Shown here: piece after piece, positions 7,250 to 15,310 of the stretch
Layout: every line of letters starts with the position of its first letter
Position numbering within the stretch: position 1 is the first letter of the stretch
Source: Lacticaseibacillus sharpeae JCM 1186 = DSM 20505
GTDB taxonomy: Bacteria; Bacillota; Bacilli; Lactobacillales; Lactobacillaceae
DNA: 64,000 nt
Reading direction: 5' to 3'
Assembly (NCBI RefSeq): GCF_001436225.1
Contig: NZ_AYYO01000037.1
Span: 1 to 64,000 of the forward strand
Notes under the pieces: generated by a model
Seen by the model: only the letters and a program-made list of their open reading frames with translations
Database searches by the model: none
What the model was told of the DNA's origin: nothing
Program-made: the position numbers and the translations under genes

Positions 7250-9763
7250 TTAGCGCTTGCGACTGCGAAAACCGAAGCCCACAATCAGCGCCAGCACAAC
7301 CAGCACCGCCGCGCCAATTAGGTACGGCAGGAACCCGTTGCCCCCAGTCTTCGGGAGGCGTACCTCGTCGGGCACTGGAGGAATCGGGGTGAGCTGGTCG
7401 GGAATGGTGACCTGAAGTTTTTCAACATGGTCCTCCCCAACTTCTGCAACTTTCAAGCCATAAGCCTTGTTGAACGGCAAGTCGTCACCATCATAACTAA
7501 TTTGTTTGAACGATTCGGGGTCATCAATTTTACGTGTGTGTGTATCGCCATCGGCAAACTTAAACTGATCATCGCCGACCTTCTCCGGCCTGCCGAATTC
7601 GTTGATTTTGAAGGTAAAGGTACCTTTGAGCGTGTCAAACTTGGCAGGTGACTTAGTTTCCTGCAACTGGTAAGTTCCGGGATCCATCGCTGTCTTGAAG
7701 TCCACCCCACTGTCCGTGGTGGTCACCGTCTCTAATTCTTTAGCTTGTCCCTGCGCATCTAACTTGAACAGCTTAAATTCAGCATTTTCAAGCGCGTGGG
7801 CGTCATCAGCATTCACCTTGTCCAGATGCAAGATGTAGTGCTTCTGAATTGGATTATCCGGGTAACGGTTGTTCTGAATGACATTGTCTAGCCATTTAAT
7901 CTGGCCGTCTTTGGTAATTTCCACGTTGAACTGACGGCCATTGTACGGGTCAGTATAGTTCGCAGGGACCCCAGTCTCTTGGATTGTGTAACCAGAGCCA
8001 GGAGCCACGTTGGTAAAGTTGACTTGCCCATCAGCGCCACTAATCGCGTTTTGGACAAACTCACCCTTATGGTAGAGGGTAAAGGTGGCATCCGCCAGTG
8101 CTTTACTTGTCACACTGTCATACTTAGTAAACGACACGTTAACCGGATCAGGCCGTAACTGTGTATCAACCTTATTAGACATGGCGTAGAACTCATCGTT
8201 GTTGTCATACGTGAAGTGCGACATCGCCTTATTCTGGATCAAGTTTGGCGCGTCATTGTCCACGTGGTACTTAATCCGAACCGTGAAGTCCTTGCCGTAA
8301 TATTGTTTCTGCTTTGATTGCTCGTTAATCGTATTAACGGCACTATCACTTAGGATAAGGTGAATATTCTGTCCAGAAGCTTGTGAGTTATAGGCAAACG
8401 GATTACCAATCTCGCGACCATCCAAACCGTACAGCGTCACATCCTGAATGCCGTTTACCGACGTGCCATCTTGTAAATCGTCAAAAATATCCATGCCCGT
8501 GGGCAGAACCAGTCCCTGTGTGGACAGATTAATGGTCGGCTGGTTGATGTAGTAGTAATAACTGCCGCCCTTATCGACATAGCGTTCATTCTTGGGCAAG
8601 ACCCCTGCTGCTAAATCGTTGTCGTCGGGATTGTGCCCGGGTTGCGGATTGCTGAAGTCCCATTTGCTACCCTCTTGCAGTCCAAATACATCCAGGTCGT
8701 TGTCGTAGCGCTGGTCAAAGCCTTGACTGTTATCGGCAGGCTCAACCGTCTTGGTTGGTGCGCTTTGCTGCACCGGGAACGGCGAGCTACTGGAAAAAGC
8801 GGTCCACGCACGACCCCAGGCGGAGCCGAATGTGAAGTCGTTACTGGTACCGGAGAGTGGGAAGGAAACCGTGGCAACTGGAAAACGTTTCGCCCCGAGA
8901 TAGTCGTCATCTTTATAGGTAAAACTACCATTCCAACCGTAGTACGTTCCGTTCATGTACCAATGATTCTGATCAGCATATTTGTGATAGCTTAAAATAG
9001 TGCCATCACTCAGCTGACCGTCATCAGCGCCATCCCCAGCAAACTCTGTTGATTCAATATAGTTACCACCCTGATTACCGTTAAGTGAATTGAACGATAA
9101 CTCACCTTCTAGACCAGTAAAATCAATCTTTTCATGAGCTTGAGAAGTAGCGTCATAAAATTCAAAATTGATATCCATAGCCTTGATACCGCCATACAGT
9201 ACCCCAGAATATAAGTTATCCGAGAAAATAATGTACGGATTGGTGTTAGGTGCCACACCAGACTCAGAGCCATATATAATGTTGGATACCTTAACGTCCG
9301 CCCCAACAGTTACGTAATGGCCGTCCTTTAGGGCCATACCAACATTGTCGTAGTTCAAGGTCAACACTTCATTGTCGATGATTTTCCCATTACCGCCGTC
9401 GTTTGACTTAAGCCTCGTGTATCCAACCCCGGTCATGCCAGCACCGTTAAGGAAGTTCATGTAAGTCCTGTTATTATCACGCCAACCAATGTTATTACCT
9501 TCACTCGCCCAGGTTTGCAGGTCACCACCGCCCCATCGGTTTTCTTGTGGACCAGTTTGGTTTGCCCCATTGAATTTGGAAATTTCGCCGCCCGTACTTG
9601 AGTGCATCGTCACATTCGATATCGCATCCGGATCAATTATCAGCGCCTGTCCCTGATTCGTACCAGCATCCCCGGCCACCGTGCTCTTAGATCTGAAGCC
9701 CGCGAACGTGATGGGAATCACCAGTACCAGCACCATTAACATTTGTAGTATTTTCTTACGCAT
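7250..9763 (-). CDS. LPXTG pilus tip/adhesin protein with SpaA-type domains
   Basis: An 837-residue surface protein. It has a signal peptide (about residues 1-30), a large unrecognised N-terminal region (about 35-540), two Cna-B/SpaA-type Ig domains (KYDSVTSKALADATFTLYHK and LDKVNADDAHALENAEFKLF, with E-box-like IQETGVPANY and LQETKSPAKF), and a sorting signal LPKTG at about residue 803 with hydrophobic segment and RSRKR tail. No clear WxxxVxVYPK-type pilin motif was seen, which suits a tip adhesin joined by its sorting signal alone. It is the last gene of the operon, 36 bases after the sortase, with ribosome site GGAGG ten bases before the ATG. The binding target is unknown. Position after the sortase differs from the spaCBA-srtC order. 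Confidence 0.85.
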   Translation of the reverse strand: MRKKILQMLMVLVLVIPITFAGFRSKSTVAGDAGTNQGQALIIDPDAISNVTMHSSTGGEISKFNGANQTGPQENRWGGGDLQTWASEGNNIGWRDNNRTYMNFLNGAGMTGVGYTRLKSNDGGNGKIIDNEVLTLNYDNVGMALKDGHYVTVGADVKVSNIIYGSESGVAPNTNPYIIFSDNLYSGVLYGGIKAMDINFEFYDATSQAHEKIDFTGLEGELSFNSLNGNQGGNYIESTEFAGDGADDGQLSDGTILSYHKYADQNHWYMNGTYYGWNGSFTYKDDDYLGAKRFPVATVSFPLSGTSNDFTFGSAWGRAWTAFSSSSPFPVQQSAPTKTVEPADNSQGFDQRYDNDLDVFGLQEGSKWDFSNPQPGHNPDDNDLAAGVLPKNERYVDKGGSYYYYINQPTINLSTQGLVLPTGMDIFDDLQDGTSVNGIQDVTLYGLDGREIGNPFAYNSQASGQNIHLILSDSAVNTINEQSKQKQYYGKDFTVRIKYHVDNDAPNLIQNKAMSHFTYDNNDEFYAMSNKVDTQLRPDPVNVSFTKYDSVTSKALADATFTLYHKGEFVQNAISGADGQVNFTNVAPGSGYTIQETGVPANYTDPYNGRQFNVEITKDGQIKWLDNVIQNNRYPDNPIQKHYILHLDKVNADDAHALENAEFKLFKLDAQGQAKELETVTTTDSGVDFKTAMDPGTYQLQETKSPAKFDTLKGTFTFKINEFGRPEKVGDDQFKFADGDTHTRKIDDPESFKQISYDGDDLPFNKAYGLKVAEVGEDHVEKLQVTIPDQLTPIPPVPDEVRLPKTGGNGFLPYLIGAAVLVVLALIVGFGFRSRKR

Positions 9764-9799
9764 CTTGATGGTGCCTCCTGTCAGTTGATTTGTGGAACA

Positions 9800-10591
9800 T
9801 TACTGTCTTACTGGCCCGTCCTTTTGCCATTTCAGCCGCCAGATTGTGTAACACAGCAGTGTGAAGATGACCCAGAACAGGGTAACGATGAAAATGACCG
9901 CGTAGGCTGTGGCCGCCTGCTTGGCGTGATGCACCGCATCGGCAATCTTGGCCGTGTACGGCACGCGGTGGCCAGTCACCAGCAAGCGGTGCGTGTTAAT
10001 CATGTACGGCGTGCAAGTGATGAGCGTGGCCAGGTCGCGGCCAGCTTGCCGGGCAAGCGGCTTAACGTTCGTTGGTTTGACCGTTTGCTTGCGCTCCACC
10101 TGGTACGCACGGTGGACGCCATTCACGGTAATGACGAATACATCGCCCTTTTTCACCAAGTGCAGGTTCGTGAACAACACCTTGGTCGGAATCCCGTTGT
10201 GAGCAGAAATCGCAGTGTGCCGGTCTTTGCCACCAACCGGCATGTCCGTCCCCCGAACAACGCCAGCACCAAGATTAAGTGACGCCTCGGTAGCAACGTC
10301 AAATACTGGCAGGCTGAGCTTGATGCTCGGAATGTCGATGGTGCCGAGCATGTGTGCCTTCTCCGCCTTCGACAAGTTGTTCGCGCTGAAGGAATCGCCG
10401 ACCTGATCACCCTTGGTCTTCTGCAACTCCTGTACCCGTTTTGCCTCGCGCTGATTGGCCGCCGCCGTCATCTGCAAGTTATGCTGCATGACGAAGTGGT
10501 TAACCGCCATCTCTGCGAACGGAAAGGCGAACACAAGGAGCCCGGCGCCAAACAGGATAATCATGATGATTTGTCTTGCCTTACCCCGCAC
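9800..10591 (-). CDS. srtC: class C (pilus) sortase
   Basis: A 263-residue sortase with an N-terminal membrane helix (about 8-32), a catalytic domain and a C-terminal membrane helix (about 228-252), the layout of class C enzymes that polymerise pilins. Catalytic residues are visible: His in TAISAHNG, Cys in TLITCTP, Arg in HRLLVTGHR. Before the domain, where class C enzymes usually carry a DPF/DPW lid, the sequence reads GDSFSA, so the lid motif seems altered. The start is GTG with GGGGCGAG upstream. It lies between the backbone pilin and the tip protein; a stem-loop in the 135-base gap upstream may tune its expression. Confidence 0.92.
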   Translation of the reverse strand: MRGKARQIIMIILFGAGLLVFAFPFAEMAVNHFVMQHNLQMTAAANQREAKRVQELQKTKGDQVGDSFSANNLSKAEKAHMLGTIDIPSIKLSLPVFDVATEASLNLGAGVVRGTDMPVGGKDRHTAISAHNGIPTKVLFTNLHLVKKGDVFVITVNGVHRAYQVERKQTVKPTNVKPLARQAGRDLATLITCTPYMINTHRLLVTGHRVPYTAKIADAVHHAKQAATAYAVIFIVTLFWVIFTLLCYTIWRLKWQKDGPVRQ

Positions 10592-10666
10592 CGAACTCGC
10601 CCCCTATGAATTGTCAATATGGTGCATGCTGCAATCGGTAGTTATCTGCCAAATGCAGCTATGTAG

Positions 10667-10702
10667 GCAAGACGACGCGTACCGTGGGCGGCGCCGTCTT
10701 GC
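10667..10702 (-). other. stem-loop between backbone pilin and sortase genes
   Basis: GCAAGACG (10667-10674) pairs with CGTCTTGC (10695-10702) around a GC-rich 20-base loop. There is no T run on the minus strand, so this is more likely a partial terminator, RNA-processing site or 3' protector of the abundant backbone mRNA than a full stop. Confidence 0.55.
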
Positions 10703-10726
10703 ACTGTTGAATCTAGAAAAAATCGC

Positions 10727-12292
10727 TTAAGCTTCCTTACCGCGCTTCATCACAATGAAGCCAGCGCCAAACAGTGCCAGGCCAACAAGGGCGAAGAGGA
10801 TGAACCCCATGCCCCCGGTCATTGGCAGGATAGTACCGGGTTCCTTGGTGTTCTTGATGGAAATGAGCTCGGTTTTTTCAATCTCAGTTTTATCAACGGT
10901 AAAGTTGGTTGTTGCAGAAGCGGGCAGCGCGTAGCCATCTGGCGCTTTGGTTTCAATCAACTTGTAGTTACCGTACTTAAGGTCGTTAATGGTCAGATTA
11001 CCGAGTGTTTCTTTTTCAGAAGAAGTAGTAAATTTCGTTGCTCCATCACGGCTAGCAACCCAAGTGATAGATTCAGGATTGTAATTACCATCTGTAGGTT
11101 GTGCGTCGTTTGCAAATTTAAATGAAGCATATTCTCCGTTTGCGTTCACGAGGTAGAATTCTGCCCCACCGAGTTTTTCATCAGTATTGCTAGAGTCAAC
11201 CTTACTGAATCGGTGACCACCAAATGGAACCAGTGGTACAACTGTTTTAAGCGTGTGCTCATTAGGCGTGTGCCCAAAGTTAAAAGTCAGTTCGTTATCA
11301 AGATTATGACCACCCTGAGCGTATTGATTCAGAGTAACCGTGTAATCGATGATTAAGGTCTTACCAGCGTATGGGGCAAGAGCTGCATATTTACTTGATG
11401 CAAGGTCGCTGAAATCAAGCGTCCATGATTCTGGGGTCGTCGAAAGGTCCGCACCATCCTGCTTATTGGTAAATTGACCAGCGTCCTTCAATGCCATAGC
11501 ATCTTCGCCGTCAACAGTCATTTTTGTAATGGCCCCAAAAGTTGCACCAACATCACTCATTGAGTCGCCAACGAGGAGTTGCTGGTACTGTGCAGTACCA
11601 TCGTGGTTCGTACTAGTGATGTCGGCTGGAATAGGCAAAGTAACTTCATACGTCAGCGTGTCACCGATTTGGTATTGGCCATCTTCCTTAGGATTCTGAA
11701 TCTGCTTCGTCAGCATTGAGTCCTTTGGGTACAGATTAATTTCACTCAAGGTTTGGGTGCGATCTGCATTTTTAACAGGTAATGCCACAATCATCATTGC
11801 GGATGTCGCAAAGTTTTCTGGTGTGGTGGATTCAACGAATGCATAAACAGAATCACGTTCTACCTGATGTCCGTCATTGGTGATAGTTGTCTTGGTAGGC
11901 AAGTTAGAGAAGATTGCATCACCGTCATCGTTCGTGGTTTGTGTGTCGACTGCCTTTGAAGAGGAAATCACTTCATTTGGGTTAGACTGCAGTGTGTTTT
12001 CAATCGCCTTGGCATTTGTTCCGTCATATTTGCTGTAGAACAACTGTGTAACGTTGTAGATGTCAAATCCAGCGCCCTTAACAGGCCCTTGGTCATCAAT
12101 ATCAGGCTGATCAATACCGTTGTTTTCAACCTGCTTCCCTTCACGGGTTGCACGCTTGTGAATGTTGAATGTTACGGTCGTAGCGTCATCCGCCTTAACC
12201 GTCGTTGCCCCAATCAGGCTAGCGAACGTGCCCAGAAGCACAGTGAGCACCATGAGGATGTGCCCTAGTTTTGTCGAGTGAAATGTCTTCAT
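10727..12292 (-). CDS. LPXTG major (backbone) pilin
   Basis: A 521-residue pilin, probably the shaft subunit. It has a signal peptide (MKTFHSTKLGHILMVLTVLL, cleaved before about residue 35), a lysine-containing pilin motif (SEINLYPKDS) whose Lys would accept the next subunit, Cna-B-like Ig domains with isopeptide potential, an E-box (LIETKAPDGYALP) near the end, and a sorting signal LPMTG at about residue 489 with hydrophobic stretch and KRGKEA tail. A frame opens 12 codons earlier, but AAGGAG lies seven bases before the ATG at 12292. Size, pilin motif and E-box together mark it as backbone. It is the second gene of the operon, 45 bases after the basal pilin. Confidence 0.9.
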   Translation of the reverse strand: MKTFHSTKLGHILMVLTVLLGTFASLIGATTVKADDATTVTFNIHKRATREGKQVENNGIDQPDIDDQGPVKGAGFDIYNVTQLFYSKYDGTNAKAIENTLQSNPNEVISSSKAVDTQTTNDDGDAIFSNLPTKTTITNDGHQVERDSVYAFVESTTPENFATSAMMIVALPVKNADRTQTLSEINLYPKDSMLTKQIQNPKEDGQYQIGDTLTYEVTLPIPADITSTNHDGTAQYQQLLVGDSMSDVGATFGAITKMTVDGEDAMALKDAGQFTNKQDGADLSTTPESWTLDFSDLASSKYAALAPYAGKTLIIDYTVTLNQYAQGGHNLDNELTFNFGHTPNEHTLKTVVPLVPFGGHRFSKVDSSNTDEKLGGAEFYLVNANGEYASFKFANDAQPTDGNYNPESITWVASRDGATKFTTSSEKETLGNLTINDLKYGNYKLIETKAPDGYALPASATTNFTVDKTEIEKTELISIKNTKEPGTILPMTGGMGFILFALVGLALFGAGFIVMKRGKEA

Positions 12293-12337
12293 TATTTTTC
12301 TCCTTGAAGTCGAGGCGTGGAATCCCACGCGCCCAGA

Positions 12338-13657
12338 TTATGCACGCGTTGTTTCGCGTTTTTTCCAGAAATGTATGACAAGTAACATTACAACAAAACC
12401 TAAACTTGAAAGAATCCAGTTTCCAACGTCCCCTAACTGTGGAAACAGGCCTGTATTTGGTAATAATGGGTGTTCTGTAGTGCTACCCGGTTTGGTTGGC
12501 GTGTTTGGCGTCTTGGGGTGGCTCGGCGTATTGCCGCCAGGAGTTGGCGGCTCAAAGGTATTCGGAAGCGGTGGTAATTCTTCGGAGTTGTAGACCCGCG
12601 GCTCACCCTTGATGATTGCCGCCTGGGTCACCTGCCCCGAATTTGTCGCCGCCAACTTGGTATCGTTCACCACGACCGGCACCAATGCCCCCGCACTGGT
12701 GTACATTCGGTCTGGAACGGTTACTTTAATCGCGCCAGCATCATTCTCGTAGCCCTCAGCACTCGCGACTTCCGCAAATTCATAATTCCCAGCTGGAAGA
12801 GTGAGGCCATTCAGAGTTACCAGTCCTGAGGCTTGCGAAGTGAATTTGCCAACATCAACATCGCTACCCGGATTGGTGCTGGTCGTCCAGCGCAATCGCA
12901 ACGGATCAGGCTGCTTGGCGGCCAGGTACTGCTTGCTGCCGTCAGTACTGCGGCGGAAAAGGACGAATTTCGCACCCGGCAGCCGTACCTCGCTGCCGTC
13001 ATAGGTCAGGCCGTACTTGAAGAAATATACGTCCCGTGCATACACCAAGTTCTTCGGGTACATGTGGACCGTCGTCAGTTTAGCGCCCGCCGCATCAACC
13101 ATGCTGGCAGAGAGGACGATGGGTGCGGTATCCCGCTGCGTATCTACCGCCACATCCGTGCCCGTGGTGCCCGACTCAACGACGAGGTACACGGCCGGCA
13201 AGCCGTTTTGTGTCCGTGGCAATTGCAGCTGGGCAATCCCATCCTCCCCAAGCGCACTGTCATGGGTCGTCGTGGCGGTCGCGACTTCGGTCAGGTTGTC
13301 TTGCTTAGCCTCAGCAAGCGCCGCGTCCGCATTCATCGCCGCATACTGCCGGACGAACGTCTGCGTGTCCTGGCCACGCTGGTGCGCTGCTTGATACAGG
13401 GCTGACGCATCGTAAACGCTGAAGGTGACGCCATTCAATCCGGTCGTCGCTGTCATGATTTGGGCATCACTAGCTGCCCGCTGACCGTCATTTTGGTACC
13501 ATGCCTGATCTTTTGCGTAAACGTCGGTGTACAGACGCTTGTGCAGTACCAGATTGAACGTGTCATCTGCGGCTTGAACCGGTTCACCGCGCGCCAGTAA
13601 GGCAATCAGCAGCATCAGGGGTGCGCAGACGAGCAATATTTTTTTAAATAGTCGCAA
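12338..13657 (-). CDS. LPXTG minor, probably basal, pilin
   Basis: A 439-residue pilin with a signal peptide (MRLFKKILLVCAPLMLLIAL, cleaved near VQA-AD), a pilin-like lysine motif (TTVHMYPKNL), an E-box-like stretch (YEFAEVASAEGYEN), a proline-rich segment (about 360-395) and sorting signal LPNTG at about residue 399 with KKRETTRA tail. The Pro-rich stalk before the sorting signal is typical of basal pilins that are finally fixed to the wall. It starts with TTG, with AGGAGAGGGG upstream; an ATG 9 bases earlier is in another frame. It is the first gene of the operon, 53 bases after a leader terminator, so the whole operon is gated by that element. Confidence 0.87.
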   Translation of the reverse strand: MRLFKKILLVCAPLMLLIALLARGEPVQAADDTFNLVLHKRLYTDVYAKDQAWYQNDGQRAASDAQIMTATTGLNGVTFSVYDASALYQAAHQRGQDTQTFVRQYAAMNADAALAEAKQDNLTEVATATTTHDSALGEDGIAQLQLPRTQNGLPAVYLVVESGTTGTDVAVDTQRDTAPIVLSASMVDAAGAKLTTVHMYPKNLVYARDVYFFKYGLTYDGSEVRLPGAKFVLFRRSTDGSKQYLAAKQPDPLRLRWTTSTNPGSDVDVGKFTSQASGLVTLNGLTLPAGNYEFAEVASAEGYENDAGAIKVTVPDRMYTSAGALVPVVVNDTKLAATNSGQVTQAAIIKGEPRVYNSEELPPLPNTFEPPTPGGNTPSHPKTPNTPTKPGSTTEHPLLPNTGLFPQLGDVGNWILSSLGFVVMLLVIHFWKKRETTRA

Positions 13658-13700
13658 TGTTTCGCATCCCCTCTCCTGTTAACTACTGGAATTCTACGCG

Positions 13701-13790
13701 TCATGCAGACAAAAAAACCGCCAGTGAGATTGCTCTCACCAGCGGCTGGTCATACATATGACGCAGGGACGAACGGATTGACATATCCAT
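13701..13790 (-). CDS. possible 29-residue leader ORF across the pilus-leader terminator
   Basis: A short frame in the pilus leader starts MDMSIRSSLRHMYDQ and ends VRAISLAVFLSA. Its last 15 codons or so cover the terminator hairpin, so translation through it would block the hairpin. There is no clear ribosome site upstream of the ATG, so it may be chance; it is listed because its position is exactly that of an attenuator peptide. Confidence 0.25.
   Translation of the reverse strand: MDMSIRSSLRHMYDQPLVRAISLAVFLSA
13711..13745 (-). terminator. leader (attenuator) terminator of the pilus operon
   Basis: On the minus strand CCGCTGGTGAG, a 6-base loop AGCAAT, then CTCACTGGCGG and seven T. The 11-bp stem is continuous with two G-T pairs. 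It lies about 175 bases downstream of a strong promoter and 53 bases upstream of the first pilin codon. No other gene separates it from the promoter. A competing hairpin, ACCAG-CCG-CTGGT (13738-13750), uses the 5' arm. Regulated read-through is inferred. Confidence 0.8.
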
Positions 13791-13924
13791 TACTAGCTTG
13801 AGTAACCAAAAAAATTAAGTTGGTCACTAAACTAAAACTCCCAGACGTGTTTGCTGCGGCATCACACCAACAACCCGTTCAAATAACTAAAGGAAATCCC
13901 CCGAAAACCTTTATTGCGGAATTG

Positions 13925-13953
13925 AGTATATCTCATGAATAATTTAATGGCAA
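13925..13953 (-). promoter_or_regulatory. pilus operon promoter
   Basis: Minus-strand TTGCCA (13948-13953), 17 bases, TATACT (13925-13930), each five of six to consensus. The start would be near 13918, giving a leader of about 260 bases. The leader also contains the dyad GTCATA-CA-TATGAC (13749-13762) and a weak hairpin near 13803-13832. Confidence 0.75.
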
Positions 13954-14376
13954 CCAAAAAATGTAAAATTAGTTATTGGAATCTGCACCAGGGTCAATAA
14001 TCAATTTGCACCAAAGCACAACGAAAGCGGATACATGTTAATCAAAAGGTTATTTCGCCAGTGTTTCACATTCCGTTCAACCCCAGTATGTTGCATTTCT
14101 GCAACTTCAATCAAAGATTAGTCAAATCGTCACCCGTTTTGTTACACAGATGAAATATTTTCCTTAATTGTTGAAATTTTCTGAAATTGTATTCAACCAG
14201 TCAGTTTGCTTTGTTATTCACACAATAAATATCAGGCCATTTGCGTTATTTAACGAGCTTAAGAAATTCTGAAACAATACCATGAAAGCACCAAAATCCA
14301 TTAACGTAATGCAGCGGGTTTCAACCCACCGCAAGCTAACCGGTTCTTTTTTTGCCAAATAAACTACGCCGAAAAA
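13954..14376. other. non-coding region between Rgg genes and pilus promoter
   Basis: This AT-rich stretch holds no convincing gene. It contains a CodY-like box (14175-14189), a dyad GTTGCA-TTTC-TGCAAC (14090-14105), a hairpin-forming segment near 14313-14332 and a weak 27-codon frame on the minus strand (14218-14301) without a ribosome site. It probably serves as the regulatory region of the pilus operon. Confidence 0.6.
14175..14189. promoter_or_regulatory. CodY-like box
   Basis: AATTTTCTGAAATTG matches the CodY consensus AATTTTCWGAAAATT at 13 of 15 positions. It lies about 225 bases upstream of the pilus promoter -35. Nutritional control of the pilus genes is an inference; the distance is large for direct repression. 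Confidence 0.4.
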
Positions 14377-14418
14377 GCAAAAAAATGGTGGGACAATGTC
14401 TGACCCACCATTTTTTGC
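14377..14418 (-). terminator. terminator of the Rgg pair
   Basis: AAAAAATGGTGGG and CCCACCATTTTTT form a hairpin with an 11-base loop and T runs on both strands. It follows the stop of the second Rgg gene at 14434 and separates it from the pilus operon. Confidence 0.88.
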
Positions 14419-14433
14419 ACATTATTCAATTAA

Positions 14434-15294
14434 TCACGCCAACACATTAACCGTCCGCTGATCAATCACCCGCAGATTCCGCTCCAGCTCCGCCGACCGT
14501 AGTGGCCGCACGTTGTCGAACGTATCTTGCACCAGCTGGACGTTCTCCGGCACGTTGTTCTTCTGCACCAGCATGACGGCCTTCAAGAACATGTACGTGA
14601 AGCGGTTGGCAATCATCACTTCGGACATCGGTTCGTTTGCATCAATCTGGCGCACCAGCGTCACCGCAAAGTTGCTGTGACGTTCAACCAGCGCCGTCAC
14701 GCCCGCAATAATCGTGCGCCACGCCGCACCATACAGGGCGAAGTTCCAGTCGCGGAAGCCATCCACCACGTGCAGAACTTCCCGGCTGAGCATGAACACG
14801 CGGTTGTCGTTCATGAGACGTAGGGTCCAGAACAACACGTCAAGTTCCGATTCGTCCCACGTGAGGTTCTCCAGCAGTATATTGGTCAGCTGCTCCACCT
14901 CATCTTCGGTGCACAACCGCTCACCGGTCAGTTCGAAATACTTCCCGGCAATCAGCATGTGGTCGAAGAAGGCCAGCTGTTCATCCCCAGGTGCCACTTC
15001 TGGGTGGTTATCGAACCATTCCTTGAGCTTGGGCGCATTCCCCGCCACGTACAGGGCGTGAATGTCGTCACGCACCTGGCGACTGGTTTGCGACAGCCGG
15101 TCAGAAATATTGGCGAACTGGCGCAAAGAAACCCCCATCCGCAGCAGCAACTTCTGCAGCTTCTGCAGGGGAATGTCCTTCTCGTCGGCTTCGAACTGGG
15201 TCAGCGCGTTGGTGGTAATGATACCCTGCGCTGTCGCTTCGATAGTGAATTCACGCTTTTCCCGGATGTATTTGAATTGCTTGCCAATACCCAT
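14434..15294 (-). CDS. Rgg/GadR/MutR family regulator
   Basis: A 286-residue regulator: N-terminal XRE-type helix-turn-helix (MGIGKQFKYIREKREFTIEA, then ALTQFEADEKDIPLQKLQKL), followed by the all-helical, repeat-like Rgg domain that in related proteins binds short peptide pheromones. Two ATG codons compete (15300 and 15294); the second has better spacing from GGAGGTG. It lies 16 bases after the first Rgg-like gene and is clearly co-transcribed with it. The pilus operon starts about 780 bases downstream in the same direction, which makes that operon the nearest candidate target. No convincing pheromone gene was found next to it. Confidence 0.87.
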   Translation of the reverse strand: MGIGKQFKYIREKREFTIEATAQGIITTNALTQFEADEKDIPLQKLQKLLLRMGVSLRQFANISDRLSQTSRQVRDDIHALYVAGNAPKLKEWFDNHPEVAPGDEQLAFFDHMLIAGKYFELTGERLCTEDEVEQLTNILLENLTWDESELDVLFWTLRLMNDNRVFMLSREVLHVVDGFRDWNFALYGAAWRTIIAGVTALVERHSNFAVTLVRQIDANEPMSEVMIANRFTYMFLKAVMLVQKNNVPENVQLVQDTFDNVRPLRSAELERNLRVIDQRTVNVLA

Positions 15295-15310
15295 GGTCAT
15301 TTCACCTCCG

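Noticed and set aside
13703-13801. 32-codon plus-strand frame MQTKKPPVRLL... over the pilus leader
   Set aside because: No ribosome site or promoter; antisense to the leader terminator.
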